This document shows, piece by piece, positions 11,101-23,889 of a stretch of DNA of 64,000 nucleotides. The number at the start of each line of letters is the position of its first letter. Within the stretch, counting starts at the first letter, position 1. Source of the stretch: Meconema thalassinum (taxonomy: Eukaryota > Arthropoda > Insecta > Orthoptera > Tettigoniidae); NCBI GenBank assembly GCA_946902985.2, contig OX336397.1:152699890-152763889 (forward strand), in the 5' to 3' direction. Made by a program: the position numbers and the translations under genes. The notes under the pieces are model-generated. The model was not told where the DNA came from. It saw only the letters and a program-made list of their open reading frames with translations, and did not search any database.

Positions 11101-14100
11101 GGCCGCCCCTGGGTAACGGGGTTAATAAGGGGTGGACATACATTATGGTGTTTGAAGCTATTTTCTGCGCCCCCTATATGACAGCCCTAGGGCCGCCCCT
11201 GGGTGACGGGGTTAATAAGGGGAGGACATACATTATGGTGTTTGAAGCTATTTTCTGCGCCCCCTATATGACAGCCCTAGGGCCACCCCTGGGTAACGGG
11301 GTTAATAAGGGGTGGACATACATTATAGTGTTTGAAGTTATTTTCTGCGCTCCCTATATGACAGCCCTAGGGCCGCCCCTGGGTAACGGGGTTAATAAGG
11401 GGTGGACATACATTATGGTGTTTGAAGCTATTTTCTGCGCTCCCTATATGACAGCCCTAGGGCCACCCCTGGGTAACGGGGTTAATAAGGGGTGGACATA
11501 CATTATGGTGTTTGAAGCTATTTTCTGCGCCCCCTATATGACAGCCCTAGGGCCACCCCTGGGTAACGGGGTTAATAAGGGGAGGACATACATTATGGTG
11601 TTTGAAGCTATTTTCTGCGCCCCCTATATGACAGCCCTAGGGCCACCCCAGGGTAACGGGGTTAATAAGGGGTGGACATACATTATGGTGTTTGAAGCTA
11701 TTTTCTGCGCCCCCTATATGACAGCCCTAGGGCCACCCCTGGGTAACGGGGTTAATAAGAGGTGGACATACATTATGGTGTTTGAAGCTATTTTCTGCGC
11801 CCCCCATATGACAGCCCTAGGGCCACCCCAGGGTAACGGGGTTAATAAGGGGTGGACACACATTATAGTGTTTGAAGCTATTTTCTGCGCTCCCTATATG
11901 ACAGCCCTAGGGCCACCCCAGGGTAACGGGGTTAATAAGGGGTGGACATACATTATGGTGTTTGAAGCTATTTTCTGCGCTCCCTATATGACAGCCCTAG
12001 GGCCACCCCTGGGTAACGGGGTTAATAAGGGGTGGACATACATTATGGTGTTTGAAGCCATTTTCTGCGCTCCCTATATGACAGCCCTAGGGCCACCCCT
12101 GGGTAACGGGGTTAATAAGGGGTGGACATACATTATGGTGTTTGAAGCTATTTTCTGCGCCCCCTATATGACAGCCCTAGGGCCACCCCTGGGTAACGGG
12201 GTTAATAAGAGGTGGACATACATTATGGTGTTTGAAGCTATTTTCTGCGCCCCCCATATGACAGCCCTAGGGCCACCCCTGGGTAACGGGGTTAATAATG
12301 GGTGGACACACATTATGGTGTTTGAAGCTATTTTCTGCGCTCCCTATATGACAGCCCTAGGGCCACCCCTGGGTAACGGGGTTAATAAGGGGTGGACATA
12401 CATTATGGTGTTTGAAGCTATTTTCTGCGCTCCCTATATGACAGCCCTAGGGCCACCCCTAGGTAACGGGGTTAATAAGGGGTGGACATACATTATGGTG
12501 TTTGAAGCTATTTTCTGCGCCCCCTATATGACAGCCCTAGGGCCACCCCTGGGTAACGGGGTTAATAAGGGGTGGACATACATTATGGTGTTTGAAGCTA
12601 TTTTCTGCGCCCCCTATATGACAGCCCCAGGGCCACCCCTGGGTAACGGGGTTAATAAGGGGAGGACATACATTATGGTGTTTGAAGCTATTTTCTGCGC
12701 TCCCTATATGACAGCCCTAGGGCCACCCCTGGGTAACGGGGTTAATAAGGGGAGGACATACATTATGGTGTTTGAAGCTATTTTCTGCGCCCCCTATATG
12801 ACAGCCCTAGGGCCACCCCTGGGTAACGGGGTTAATAAGGGGAGGACATACATTATGGTGTTTGAAGCTATTTTCTGCGCTCCCTATATGACAGCCCTAG
12901 GGCCACCCCTGAGTAACGGGGTTAATAAGGGGAGGACATACATTATGGTGTTTGAAGCTATTTTCTGCGCTCCCTATATGACAGCCCTAGGGCCACCCCT
13001 GGGTAACGGGGTTAATAAGGGGTGGACACACATTATGGTGTTTGAAGCTATTTTCTGCGCCCCCTATATGGCAGCACCAGGGCCACCCCTGGGTAACGGG
13101 GTTAATAAGGGGTGGACACACATTATGGTGTTTGAAGCTATTTTCTGCGCTCCCTATATGACAGCCCTAGGGCCACCCCTGGGTAACGGGGTTAATAAGG
13201 GGTGGACATACATTATGGTGTTTGAAGATATTTTCTGCGCCCCCTATATGACAGCCCCAGGGCCACCCCTGGGTAACGGGGTTAATAAGGGGTGGACATA
13301 CAGTATGGTGTTTGAAGCTATTTTCTGCGCCCCCTATACGACAGCCCTAGGGCCACCCCTGGGTAACGGGGTTAATAAGGGGAGGACATACATTATGGTG
13401 TTTGAAGCTATTTTCTGCGCTCCCTATATGACAGCCCTAGGGCCACCCCTGGGTATCGGGGTTAATAAGGGGTGGACATACATTATGGTGTTTGAAGCTA
13501 TTTTCTGCGCTCCCTATATGACAGCCCTAGGGCCACCCCTGGGTAACGGGGTTAATAAGGGGAGGACATACATTATGGTGTTTGAAGCTATTTTCTGCGC
13601 TCCCTATATGACAGCCCTAGGGCCACCCCTGGGTAACGGGGTTAATAAGGGGTGGACATACATTATGGTGTTTGAAGCTATTTTCTGCGCTCCCTATATG
13701 ACAGCCCTAGGGCCACCCCTGGGTAACGGGGTTAATAAGGGGTGGACATACATTAAGGTGATTGAAGCTATTTTCTGCGCTCCCTATATGACAGCCCTAG
13801 GGCCACCCCTGGTAACGGGGTTAATAAGGGGTGGACATACATTATGGTGTTTGAAGCTATTTTCTGCGCTCCCTATATGACAGCCCTAGGGCCACCCCTG
13901 GGTAACGGGGTTAATAAGGGGTGGACATACATTATGGTGTTTGAAGCTATTTTCTGCGCTCCCTATATGACAGCCCTAGGGCCACCCCTGGGTAACGGGG
14001 TTAATAAGGGGTGGACATACATTATGGTGTTTGAAGCTATTTTCTGCGCTCTCTATATGACAGCACTAGGGCCACCCCTGGGTAACGGGGTTAATAAGGG

Positions 14101-16010
14101 GTGGACATACATTATGGTGTTTGAAGCTATTTTCTGCGCCCCCTATATGACAGCCCTAGGGCCACCCCAGGGTAACGGGGTTAATAAGGGGTGGACATAC
14201 ATTATGGTGTTTGAAGCTATTTTCTGCGCCCCCTATATGACAGCCCTAGGGCCACCCCTGGGTAACGGGGTTAATAAGGGGTGGACATACATTATGGTGT
14301 TTGAAGCTATTTTCTGCGCTCCCTATATGACAGCCCTAGGGCCACCCCTGGGTAACGGGGTTAATAAGGGGTGGACATACATTATGGTGTTTGAAGCTAT
14401 TTTCTGCGCCCCCTATATGACAGCCCTAGGGCCACCCCAGGGTAACGGGGTTAATAAGGGGTGGACATACATTATGGTGTTTGTAGCTATTTTCTGCGCC
14501 CCCTATATGACAGCCCTAGGGCCGCCCCTGGGTAACGGGGTTAATAAGGGGTGGACATACATTATGGTGTTTGAAGCTATTTTCTGCGCTCCCTATATGA
14601 CAGCCCTAGGGCCACCCCTGGGTAACGGGGTTAATAAGGGGTGGACATACATTATGGTGTTTGAAGCTATTTTCTGCGCTCCCTATATGACAGCCCTAGG
14701 GCCACCCCTGGGTAACGGGGTTAATAAGGGGTGGACACACATTATGGTGTTTGAAGCTATTTTCTGCGCCCCCTATATGACAGCCCTAGGGCCACCCCTG
14801 GGTAACGGGGTTAATAAGGGGAGGACATACATTACGGTGTTTGAAGCTATTTTCTGCGCCCCTGTATGACAGCCCTAGGGCCACCCCTGGGTAACGGGGT
14901 TAATAAGGGGTGGACACACATTATGGTGTTTGAAGCTATTTTCTGCGCCCCTGTATGACAGCCCTAGGGCCACCCCAGGGTAACGGGGTTAATAAGGTGT
15001 GGACATACATTACGGTGTTTGAAGCTATTTTCTGCGCTCCCTATATGACAGCCCTAGGGCCACCCCAGGGTAACGGGGTTAATAAGGGGTGGACATACAT
15101 TATGGTGTTTGAAGCTATTTTCTGCGCTCCCTATATGATAGCCCTAGGGCCACCCCTGGGTAACGGGGTTAATAAGGGGTGGTCATACATTATGGTGTTT
15201 GAAGCTATTTTCTGCGCCCCCTGTATGACAGCCCTAGGGCCACCCCTGGGTAACGGGGTTAATAAGGGGTGGACATACATTATGGTGTTTGAAGCTATTT
15301 TCTGCGCTCCCTATATGACAGCCCTAGGGCCACCCCAGGGTAACGGGGTTAATAAGGGGAGGACATACATTATGGTGTTTGAAGCTATTTTCTGCGCCCC
15401 CTATATGACAGCCCTAGGGCCACCCCTGGGTAACGGGGTTAATAAGGGGTGGACATACATTATGGTGTTTGAAGCTATTTTCTGCGCTCCCTATATGACA
15501 GCCCTAGGGCCACCCCTGGGTAACGGGGTTAATAAGGGGTGGACATACATTATATTGTTTGAAGCTATTTTCTGCGCTCCCAATATGACAGCCCTAGGAC
15601 CACCCCTGGGTAACGGGGTTAATAAGGGGAGGACATACATTATGGTGTTTGAAGCTATTTTCTGCGCCCCCTATATGACAGCCCTAGGGCCGCCCCTGTG
15701 TGATGGGGTTAATAAGGGGTGGACATATATTATGGTGTTTGAAGCTATTTTCTGCGCTCCCTATATGACAGCCCTAGGGCCACCCCTGGGTAACGGGGTT
15801 AATAAGGGGAGGACATACATTATGGTGTTTGAAGCTATTTTCTGCGCCCCCTATATGACAGCCCTAGGGCCACCCCTGAGTAACGGGGTTAATAAGGGGT
15901 GGACATACATTATGGTGTTTGAAGCAATTTTCTGCGCTCCCTATATGACAGCCCTAGGGCCACCCCTGGGTAACGGGGTTAATAAGGGGTGGACATACAT
16001 TATGCTGTTT
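11101..16010 (+). repeat. Mosaic monomer zone between higher-order families A and B
   Basis: This stretch has the 90-bp monomer but no long unit matched elsewhere in the window. Its left part reuses family A monomers in short blocks: the agaggtgg variant recurs near 10949, 11759 and 12209, spacings of 810 and 450 bp (9 and 5 monomers), against 360 bp (4 monomers) in A1 near 4381 and 4741. The right part has private variants such as cagtatgg near 13311, tatacgacag near 13336 and attaaggtgattgaag near 13755. One-base deletions occur at about 13811 (cctggtaac), 14862 and 14950 (gcgcccctgtatg, twice, 85-90 bp apart). Confidence 0.75.
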
Positions 16011-18870
16011 GAAGCTATTCTCTGCGCTCCCTATATGACAGCCCTAGGGCCACCCCTGGGTAACGGGGTTAATAAGGGGTGGACATACATTATGCTGTTT
16101 GAAGCTATTCTCTGCGCTCCCTATATGACAGCCCTAGGGCCACCCCTGGGTAACGGGGTTAATAAGGGGTGGACATACATTATGCTGTTTGAAGCTATTT
16201 TCTGCGCCCCCTATATGACAGCCCTAGGGCCACCCCTGGGTAACGGGGTTAATAAGGGGTGGACATACATTATGGTGTTTGAAGCTATTTTCTGCGCTCC
16301 CTATATGACAGCCCTAGGGCCGCCCCTGGGTAACGGGGTTAATAAGGGGTGGACATACATTATAGTGTTCGAAGCTATTTTCTGCGCTCCCTATATGACA
16401 GCCCCAGGGCCACCCCTGGGTAACGGGGTTAATAAGGGGTGGACATACATTATGGTGTTTGAAGCTATTTTCTGCGCCCCCTATATGACATCCCTAGGGC
16501 CACCCCTGTGTAACGGGGTTAATAAGGGGTGGACATACATTATGGTGTTTGAAGCTATTTTCTGCGCCCCCTATATGACAGCCCTAGGGCCACCCCTGGG
16601 TAACGGGGTTAATAAGGGGTGGACATACATTATGGTGTTTGAAGCTATTTTCTGCGCCCCCTATATGACAGCCCTAGGGCCACCCCTGGGTAACGGGGTT
16701 AATAAGGGGTGGACATACATTATGGTGTTTGAAGCTATTTTCTGCGCTCTCTATATGACAGCCCTAGGGCCACCCCTGGGTAACGGGGTTAATAAGGGGT
16801 GGTCATACATTATGGTGTTTGAAGCTATTTTCTGCGCCCCCTATATGACAGCCCCAGGGCCACCCCTGGGTAACGGGGTTAATAAGGGGTGGACATACAT
16901 TATGGTGTTTGAAGCTATTTTCAGCGCTCTCTATATGACAGCCCTAGGGCCACCCCTGGGTAACGGGGTTAATAAGGGGTGGACATACATTATGGTGTTT
17001 GAAGCTATTTTCTGCGCTCCCTATATGACAGCCCTAGGGCCACCCCTGGGTAACGGGGTTAATAAGGGGTGGACATACATTATGGTGTTTGAAGTTATTT
17101 TCTGCGCCCCCTATATGACAGCCCTAGGGCCACCCCTGGGTAACGGGGTTAATAAGGGGTGGACATACATTATGGTGTTTGAAGCTATTTTCTGCGCTCC
17201 CTATATGACAGCCCTATGGCCACCCCTGGGTAACGGGGTTAATAAGGGGTGGACATACATTATGGTGTTTGAAGCTATTTTCTGCGCCCCCTATATGACA
17301 GCCCTAGGGCCACCCCTGGGTAACGGGGTTAATAAGGGGTGGACATACATTATGGTGTTTGAAGCTATTTTCTGCGCTCCCTATATGACAGCCCTAGGGC
17401 CACCCCTGGGTAACGGGGTTAATAAGGGGTGGACATACATTATGGTGTTTGAAGTTATTTTCTGCGCCCCCTATATGACAGCCCTAGGGCCACCCCTGGG
17501 TAACGGGGTTAATAAGGGGTGGACATACATTATGGTGTTTGAAGCTATTTTCTGCGCTCCCTATATGACAGCCCTAGGGCCACCCCTGGGTAACGGGGTT
17601 AATAAGGGGTGGACATACATTATGGTGTTTGAAGCTATTTTCTGCGCCCCCTATATGACAGCCCTAGGGCCACCCCTGGGTAACGGGGTTAATAAGGGGT
17701 GGACATACATTATGGTGTTTGAAGCTATTTTCTGCGCCCCCTATATGACAGCCCTAGGGCCACCCCAGGGTAACGGGGTTAATAAGGGGTGGACATACAT
17801 TATGGTGTTTGAAGCTATTTTCTGCGCTCCCTATATGACAGCCCTAGGGCCACCCCTGGGTAACGGGGTTAATAAGGGGTGGACATACATTATATTGTTT
17901 GAAGCTATTTTCTGCGCCCCCTATATGACAGCCCTAGAGCCACCCCTGGGTAACGGGGTTAATAAGGGGAGGACATACATTATGGTGTTTGAAGCTATTT
18001 TCTGCGCTCCCTATATGACAGCCCTAGGGCCACCCCTGGGTAACGGGGTTAATAAGGGGTGGACATACATTATTGTGTTTGAAGCTATTTTCTGCGCTCC
18101 CTGTATGACAGCCCTAGGGCCACCCCTGAGTAACGGGGTTAATAAGGGGTGGACATACATTATGGTGTTTGAAGCTATTTTCTGCGCTCCCTATATGACA
18201 GCCCTAGGGCCACCCCAGGGTATCGGGGTTAATAAGGGGTGGACATACATTATGGTGTTTGAAGCTATTTTCTGCGCTCCCTATATGACAGCCCTAGGGC
18301 CACCCCTGAGTAACGGGGTTAATAAGGGGTGGACATACATTATGGTGTTTGAAGCTATTTTCTGCGCTCCCTATATGACAGCCCTAGGGCCACCCCAGGG
18401 TAACGGGGTTAATAAGGGGTGGACATACATTATGGTGTTTGAAGCTATTTTCTGCGCTCCCTATATGACAGCCCTAGGGCCACCCCTGAGTAACGGGGTT
18501 AATAAGGGGTGGACATACATTATGGTGTTTGAAGCTATTTTCTGCGCTCCCTATATGACAGCCCTAGGGCCACCCCTGGGTAACGGGGTTAATAAGGGGT
18601 GGACATACATTATGGTGTTTGAAGCTATTTTCTGCGCTCCCTATATGACAGCCCTAGGGCCACCGCTGGGTAACGGGGTTAATAAGGGGTGGACATACAT
18701 TATGGTGTTTGAAGCTATTTTCTGCGCTCCCTATATGACAGCCCTAGGGCCGCCCCTGGGTAACGGGGTTAATAAGGGGTGGACATACATTATGGTGTTT
18801 GAAGCTATTTTCTGCGCTCCCTATATGACAGCCCTAGGGCCACCCCTGGGTAACGGGGTTAATAAGGGGT
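16011..18870 (+). repeat. Higher-order repeat B, copy B1 (31 monomers, 2,790 bp, plus a one-monomer lead-in)
   Basis: Rare variants here recur exactly 2,790 bp later: tatagtgttcgaag at 16361 and 19151, gacatccctaggg at about 16488 and 19278, ggtcatacat at 16801 and 19591, tcagcgctctc at 16921 and 19711, and a tatcgggg monomer near 18221 and 21011. Over the compared length I found three differences: ctatgg/ctaggg near 17217, tattgtg/tatggtg near 18071, and gccctagg/gccttagg near 17031. That is about 99.9% identity. The left limit is set by loss of match near 16010. No indel occurs in the unit. Confidence 0.93.
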
Positions 18871-21660
18871 GGACATACATTATGCTGTTTGAAGCTATTC
18901 TCTGCGCTCCCTATATGACAGCCCTAGGGCCACCCCTGGGTAACGGGGTTAATAAGGGGTGGACATACATTATGCTGTTTGAAGCTATTTTCTGCGCCCC
19001 CTATATGACAGCCCTAGGGCCACCCCTGGGTAACGGGGTTAATAAGGGGTGGACATACATTATGGTGTTTGAAGCTATTTTCTGCGCTCCCTATATGACA
19101 GCCCTAGGGCCGCCCCTGGGTAACGGGGTTAATAAGGGGTGGACATACATTATAGTGTTCGAAGCTATTTTCTGCGCTCCCTATATGACAGCCCCAGGGC
19201 CACCCCTGGGTAACGGGGTTAATAAGGGGTGGACATACATTATGGTGTTTGAAGCTATTTTCTGCGCCCCCTATATGACATCCCTAGGGCCACCCCTGTG
19301 TAACGGGGTTAATAAGGGGTGGACATACATTATGGTGTTTGAAGCTATTTTCTGCGCCCCCTATATGACAGCCCTAGGGCCACCCCTGGGTAACGGGGTT
19401 AATAAGGGGTGGACATACATTATGGTGTTTGAAGCTATTTTCTGCGCCCCCTATATGACAGCCCTAGGGCCACCCCTGGGTAACGGGGTTAATAAGGGGT
19501 GGACATACATTATGGTGTTTGAAGCTATTTTCTGCGCTCTCTATATGACAGCCCTAGGGCCACCCCTGGGTAACGGGGTTAATAAGGGGTGGTCATACAT
19601 TATGGTGTTTGAAGCTATTTTCTGCGCCCCCTATATGACAGCCCCAGGGCCACCCCTGGGTAACGGGGTTAATAAGGGGTGGACATACATTATGGTGTTT
19701 GAAGCTATTTTCAGCGCTCTCTATATGACAGCCCTAGGGCCACCCCTGGGTAACGGGGTTAATAAGGGGTGGACATACATTATGGTGTTTGAAGCTATTT
19801 TCTGCGCTCCCTATATGACAGCCTTAGGGCCACCCCTGGGTAACGGGGTTAATAAGGGGTGGACATACATTATGGTGTTTGAAGTTATTTTCTGCGCCCC
19901 CTATATGACAGCCCTAGGGCCACCCCTGGGTAACGGGGTTAATAAGGGGTGGACATACATTATGGTGTTTGAAGCTATTTTCTGCGCTCCCTATATGACA
20001 GCCCTAGGGCCACCCCTGGGTAACGGGGTTAATAAGGGGTGGACATACATTATGGTGTTTGAAGCTATTTTCTGCGCCCCCTATATGACAGCCCTAGGGC
20101 CACCCCTGGGTAACGGGGTTAATAAGGGGTGGACATACATTATGGTGTTTGAAGCTATTTTCTGCGCTCCCTATATGACAGCCCTAGGGCCACCCCTGGG
20201 TAACGGGGTTAATAAGGGGTGGACATACATTATGGTGTTTGAAGTTATTTTCTGCGCCCCCTATATGACAGCCCTAGGGCCACCCCTGGGTAACGGGGTT
20301 AATAAGGGGTGGACATACATTATGGTGTTTGAAGCTATTTTCTGCGCTCCCTATATGACAGCCCTAGGGCCACCCCTGGGTAACGGGGTTAATAAGGGGT
20401 GGACATACATTATGGTGTTTGAAGCTATTTTCTGCGCCCCCTATATGACAGCCCTAGGGCCACCCCTGGGTAACGGGGTTAATAAGGGGTGGACATACAT
20501 TATGGTGTTTGAAGCTATTTTCTGCGCCCCCTATATGACAGCCCTAGGGCCACCCCAGGGTAACGGGGTTAATAAGGGGTGGACATACATTATGGTGTTT
20601 GAAGCTATTTTCTGCGCTCCCTATATGACAGCCCTAGGGCCACCCCTGGGTAACGGGGTTAATAAGGGGTGGACATACATTATATTGTTTGAAGCTATTT
20701 TCTGCGCCCCCTATATGACAGCCCTAGAGCCACCCCTGGGTAACGGGGTTAATAAGGGGAGGACATACATTATGGTGTTTGAAGCTATTTTCTGCGCTCC
20801 CTATATGACAGCCCTAGGGCCACCCCTGGGTAACGGGGTTAATAAGGGGTGGACATACATTATGGTGTTTGAAGCTATTTTCTGCGCTCCCTGTATGACA
20901 GCCCTAGGGCCACCCCTGAGTAACGGGGTTAATAAGGGGTGGACATACATTATGGTGTTTGAAGCTATTTTCTGCGCTCCCTATATGACAGCCCTAGGGC
21001 CACCCCAGGGTATCGGGGTTAATAAGGGGTGGACATACATTATGGTGTTTGAAGCTATTTTCTGCGCTCCCTATATGACAGCCCTAGGGCCACCCCTGAG
21101 TAACGGGGTTAATAAGGGGTGGACATACATTATGGTGTTTGAAGCTATTTTCTGCGCTCCCTATATGACAGCCCTAGGGCCACCCCAGGGTAACGGGGTT
21201 AATAAGGGGTGGACATACATTATGGTGTTTGAAGCTATTTTCTGCGCTCCCTATATGACAGCCCTAGGGCCACCCCTGAGTAACGGGGTTAATAAGGGGT
21301 GGACATACATTATGGTGTTTGAAGCTATTTTCTGCGCTCCCTATATGACAGCCCTAGGGCCACCCCTGGGTAACGGGGTTAATAAGGGGTGGACATACAT
21401 TATGGTGTTTGAAGCTATTTTCTGCGCTCCCTATATGACAGCCCTAGGGCCACCGCTGGGTAACGGGGTTAATAAGGGGTGGACATACATTATGGTGTTT
21501 GAAGCTATTTTCTGCGCTCCCTATATGACAGCCCTAGGGCCGCCCCTGGGTAACGGGGTTAATAAGGGGTGGACATACATTATGGTGTTTGAAGCTATTT
21601 TCTGCGCTCCCTATATGACAGCCCTAGGGCCACCCCTGGGTAACGGGGTTAATAAGGGGT
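18871..21660 (+). repeat. Higher-order repeat B, copy B2 (31 monomers, 2,790 bp)
   Basis: It directly follows B1 in tandem and matches it at about 99.9%. The match ends near 21670, where B2 continues with tatggtg while B1 continues with tatgctg. The second half of B2 (from about 20440) is also part of a separate, longer duplication found 6,389 bp downstream, so B2 took part in at least two amplification events. Its monomers alternate locally between gctccc and gccccc forms, and between gaagct and gaagtt near 19860-20260, giving a weak 180-bp dimer pattern. Confidence 0.93.
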
Positions 21661-22945
21661 GGACATACATTATGGTGTTTGAAGCTATTTTCTGCGCCCC
21701 CTATATGACAGCCCTAGGGCCGCCCCTGGGTAACGGGGTTAATAAGGGGTGGACATACATTATGGTGTTTGAAGCTATTTTCTGCGCTCCCTATATGACA
21801 GCCCTAGGGCCACACCTGGGTAACGGGGTTAATAAGGGGTGGACATACATTATGCTGTTTGAAGCTATTCTCTGCGCTCCCTATATGACAGCCCTAGGGC
21901 CACCCCTGGGTAACGGGGTTAATAAGGGGTGGACATACATTATGCTGTTTGAAGCTATTCTCTGCGCTCCCTATATGACAGCCCTAGGGCCACCACTGGG
22001 TAACGGGGTTAATAAGGGGTGGACATACATTATGCTGTTTGAAGCTATTCTCTGCGCTCCCTATATGACAGCCCTAGGGCCACCCCTGGGTAACGGGGTT
22101 AATAAGGGGTGGACATACATTAAGCTGTTTGAAGCTATTCTCTGCGCTCCCTATATGACAGCCCTAGGGCCACCCCTGGGTAACGGGGTTAATAAGGGGA
22201 GGACATACATTATGGTGTTTGAAGCTATTTTCTGCGCCCCCTATATGACAGCCCTAGGGCCACCCCTGGGTAACGGGGTTAATAAGGGGTGGACATACAT
22301 TATGGTGTTTGAAGCTATTTTCAGCGCTCTCTATATGACAGCCCTAGGGCCACCCCTGGGTAACGGGGTTAATAAGGGGTGGACATACATTATGGTGTTT
22401 GAAGCTATTTTCTGCGCTCCCTATATGACAGCCCTAGAGCCACCCCTGGGTAACGGGGTTAATAAGGTGTGGACATACATTATGGTGTTTGAAACTTATT
22501 TTCTGCGCCCCCTATATGACAGCCCTAGGGCCACCCCTGGGTAACGGGGTTAATAAGGGGTGGACATACATTATGGTGTTTGAAGCTATTTTCTGCGCTC
22601 CCTATATGACAGCCCTAGGGCCACCCCTGGGTAACGGGGTTAATAAGGGGTGGACATACATTATGGTGTTTGAAGCTATTTTCTGCGCTCCCTATATGAC
22701 AGCCCTAGGGCCACCCCTGGGTAACGGGGTTAATAAGGGGTGGACATACATTATGGTGTTTGAAGTTATTTTCTGCGCCCCCTATATGACAGCCCTAGGG
22801 CCACCCCTGGGTAACGGGGTTAATAAGGGGTGGACATACATTATGGTGTTTGAAGCTATTTTCTGCGCTCCCTATATGACAGCCCTAGGGCCACCCCTGG
22901 GTAACGGGGTTAATAAGGGGTGGACATACATTATGGTGTTTGAAG
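20440..22945 (+). repeat. Duplicated block F, copy F1 (about 2.5 kb)
   Basis: It matches 26829-29334 at an offset of 6,389 bp (71 monomers minus one base). Shared markers are tatattg at 20681/27070, ctagagcc near 20727/27116, tatcgggg near 21011/27400, caccactggg at 21991/28380, taagctg near 22121/28510, tcagcgctctc at 22321/28710, and the one-base insertion gaaacttatttt at 22491/28880. I noticed one clear difference (cacacctggg at 21811). It overlaps the second half of B2 and continues past B2's end. Confidence 0.9.
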
Positions 22946-23889
22946 CTATTTTCTGCGCCCCCTATATGACAGCCCTAGGGCCACCCCTGGGTAACGGGGT
23001 TAATAAGGGGTGGACATACATTATGGTGTTTGAAGCTATTTTCTGCGCCCCTATATGACAGCCCTAGGGCCACCCCAGGGTAACGGGGTTAATAAGGGGT
23101 GGACATACCTTATGGTGTTTGAAGCTATTTTCTGCGCCCCCTATATGACAGCCCCAGGGCCACCCCAGGGTAACGGGGTTAATAAGGGGAGGACATACCT
23201 TATGGTGTTTGAAGCTATTTTCTGCGCTCCCTATATGACAGCCCTAGGGCCACCCCTGGGTAACGGGGTTAATAAGGGGTGGACATACATTATGGTGTTT
23301 GAAGCTATTTTTTGCGCCCCCTATATGACAGCCCTAGGGCCACCCCTGGGTAACGGGGTTAATAAGGGGTGGACATACATTATGGTTTTTGAAGCTATTT
23401 TCTGCGCTCCCTATATGACAGCCCTAGGGCCACCCCTGGGTAACGGGGTTAATAAGGGGAGGACATACATTACTGTGTTTGAAGCTATTTTCTGCGCTCC
23501 CTATATGACAGCCCTAGGGCCACCCCTGTGTAACGGGGATAATAAGGGTTGGACATAAATTATGGTGTTTGAAGCTATTTTCTGCGCTCCCTATATGACA
23601 GCCCTAGGGCCACCCCTGGGTAACGGGGTTAATAAGGGGTGGACATACATTACTGTGTTTGAAGCTATTTTCTGCGCTCCCTATATGACAGCCCTAGGGC
23701 CACCCCTGGGTAACGGGGTTAATAAGGGGTGGACATACATTATGGTGTTTGAAGCTATTTTCTGCGCCCCCTATATGACAGCCCTAGGGCCACCCCTGGG
23801 TAACGGGGTTAATAAGGGGAGGACATACATTATGGTGTTTGAAGCTATTTTCTGCGCTCCCTATATGACAGCCCTAGGGCCACCCCTGA
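22946..23889 (+). repeat. Linker monomers with tacctta variant and two frame-breaking marks
   Basis: It begins with ordinary monomers, then a one-base deletion at 23041-23052 (gcgcccctatatg) followed directly by two monomers carrying tacctta in place of tacatta. The same pair of marks recurs at 36719, 41130 and 50759, so this is a conserved block start. At 23551 a monomer reads ggacataaat, making an in-frame TAA by substitution, together with cctgtgtaacggggataat. From about 23250 the sequence also belongs to a 2,249-bp repeat with 25500 onward. Confidence 0.85.

Larger units (their letters stand above)
14955..22544 (+). other. Second-longest indel-free open frame (2,529 codons); judged non-coding
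   Basis: The frame starts after the twin gcgcccctgtatg deletions near 14862 and 14950, crosses both B copies, and is thrown out of phase by the gaaactt insertion at 22491. Its product would be about 84 near-identical 30-residue repeats. Variants inside it include changes of every chemical type at conserved positions (Trp to Arg, Leu to Pro, Tyr to His), with no sign of protection. The related frame at 42448-49812 (2,454 codons) has the same character and ends at the gaaactt mark at 49759. Confidence 0.8.
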
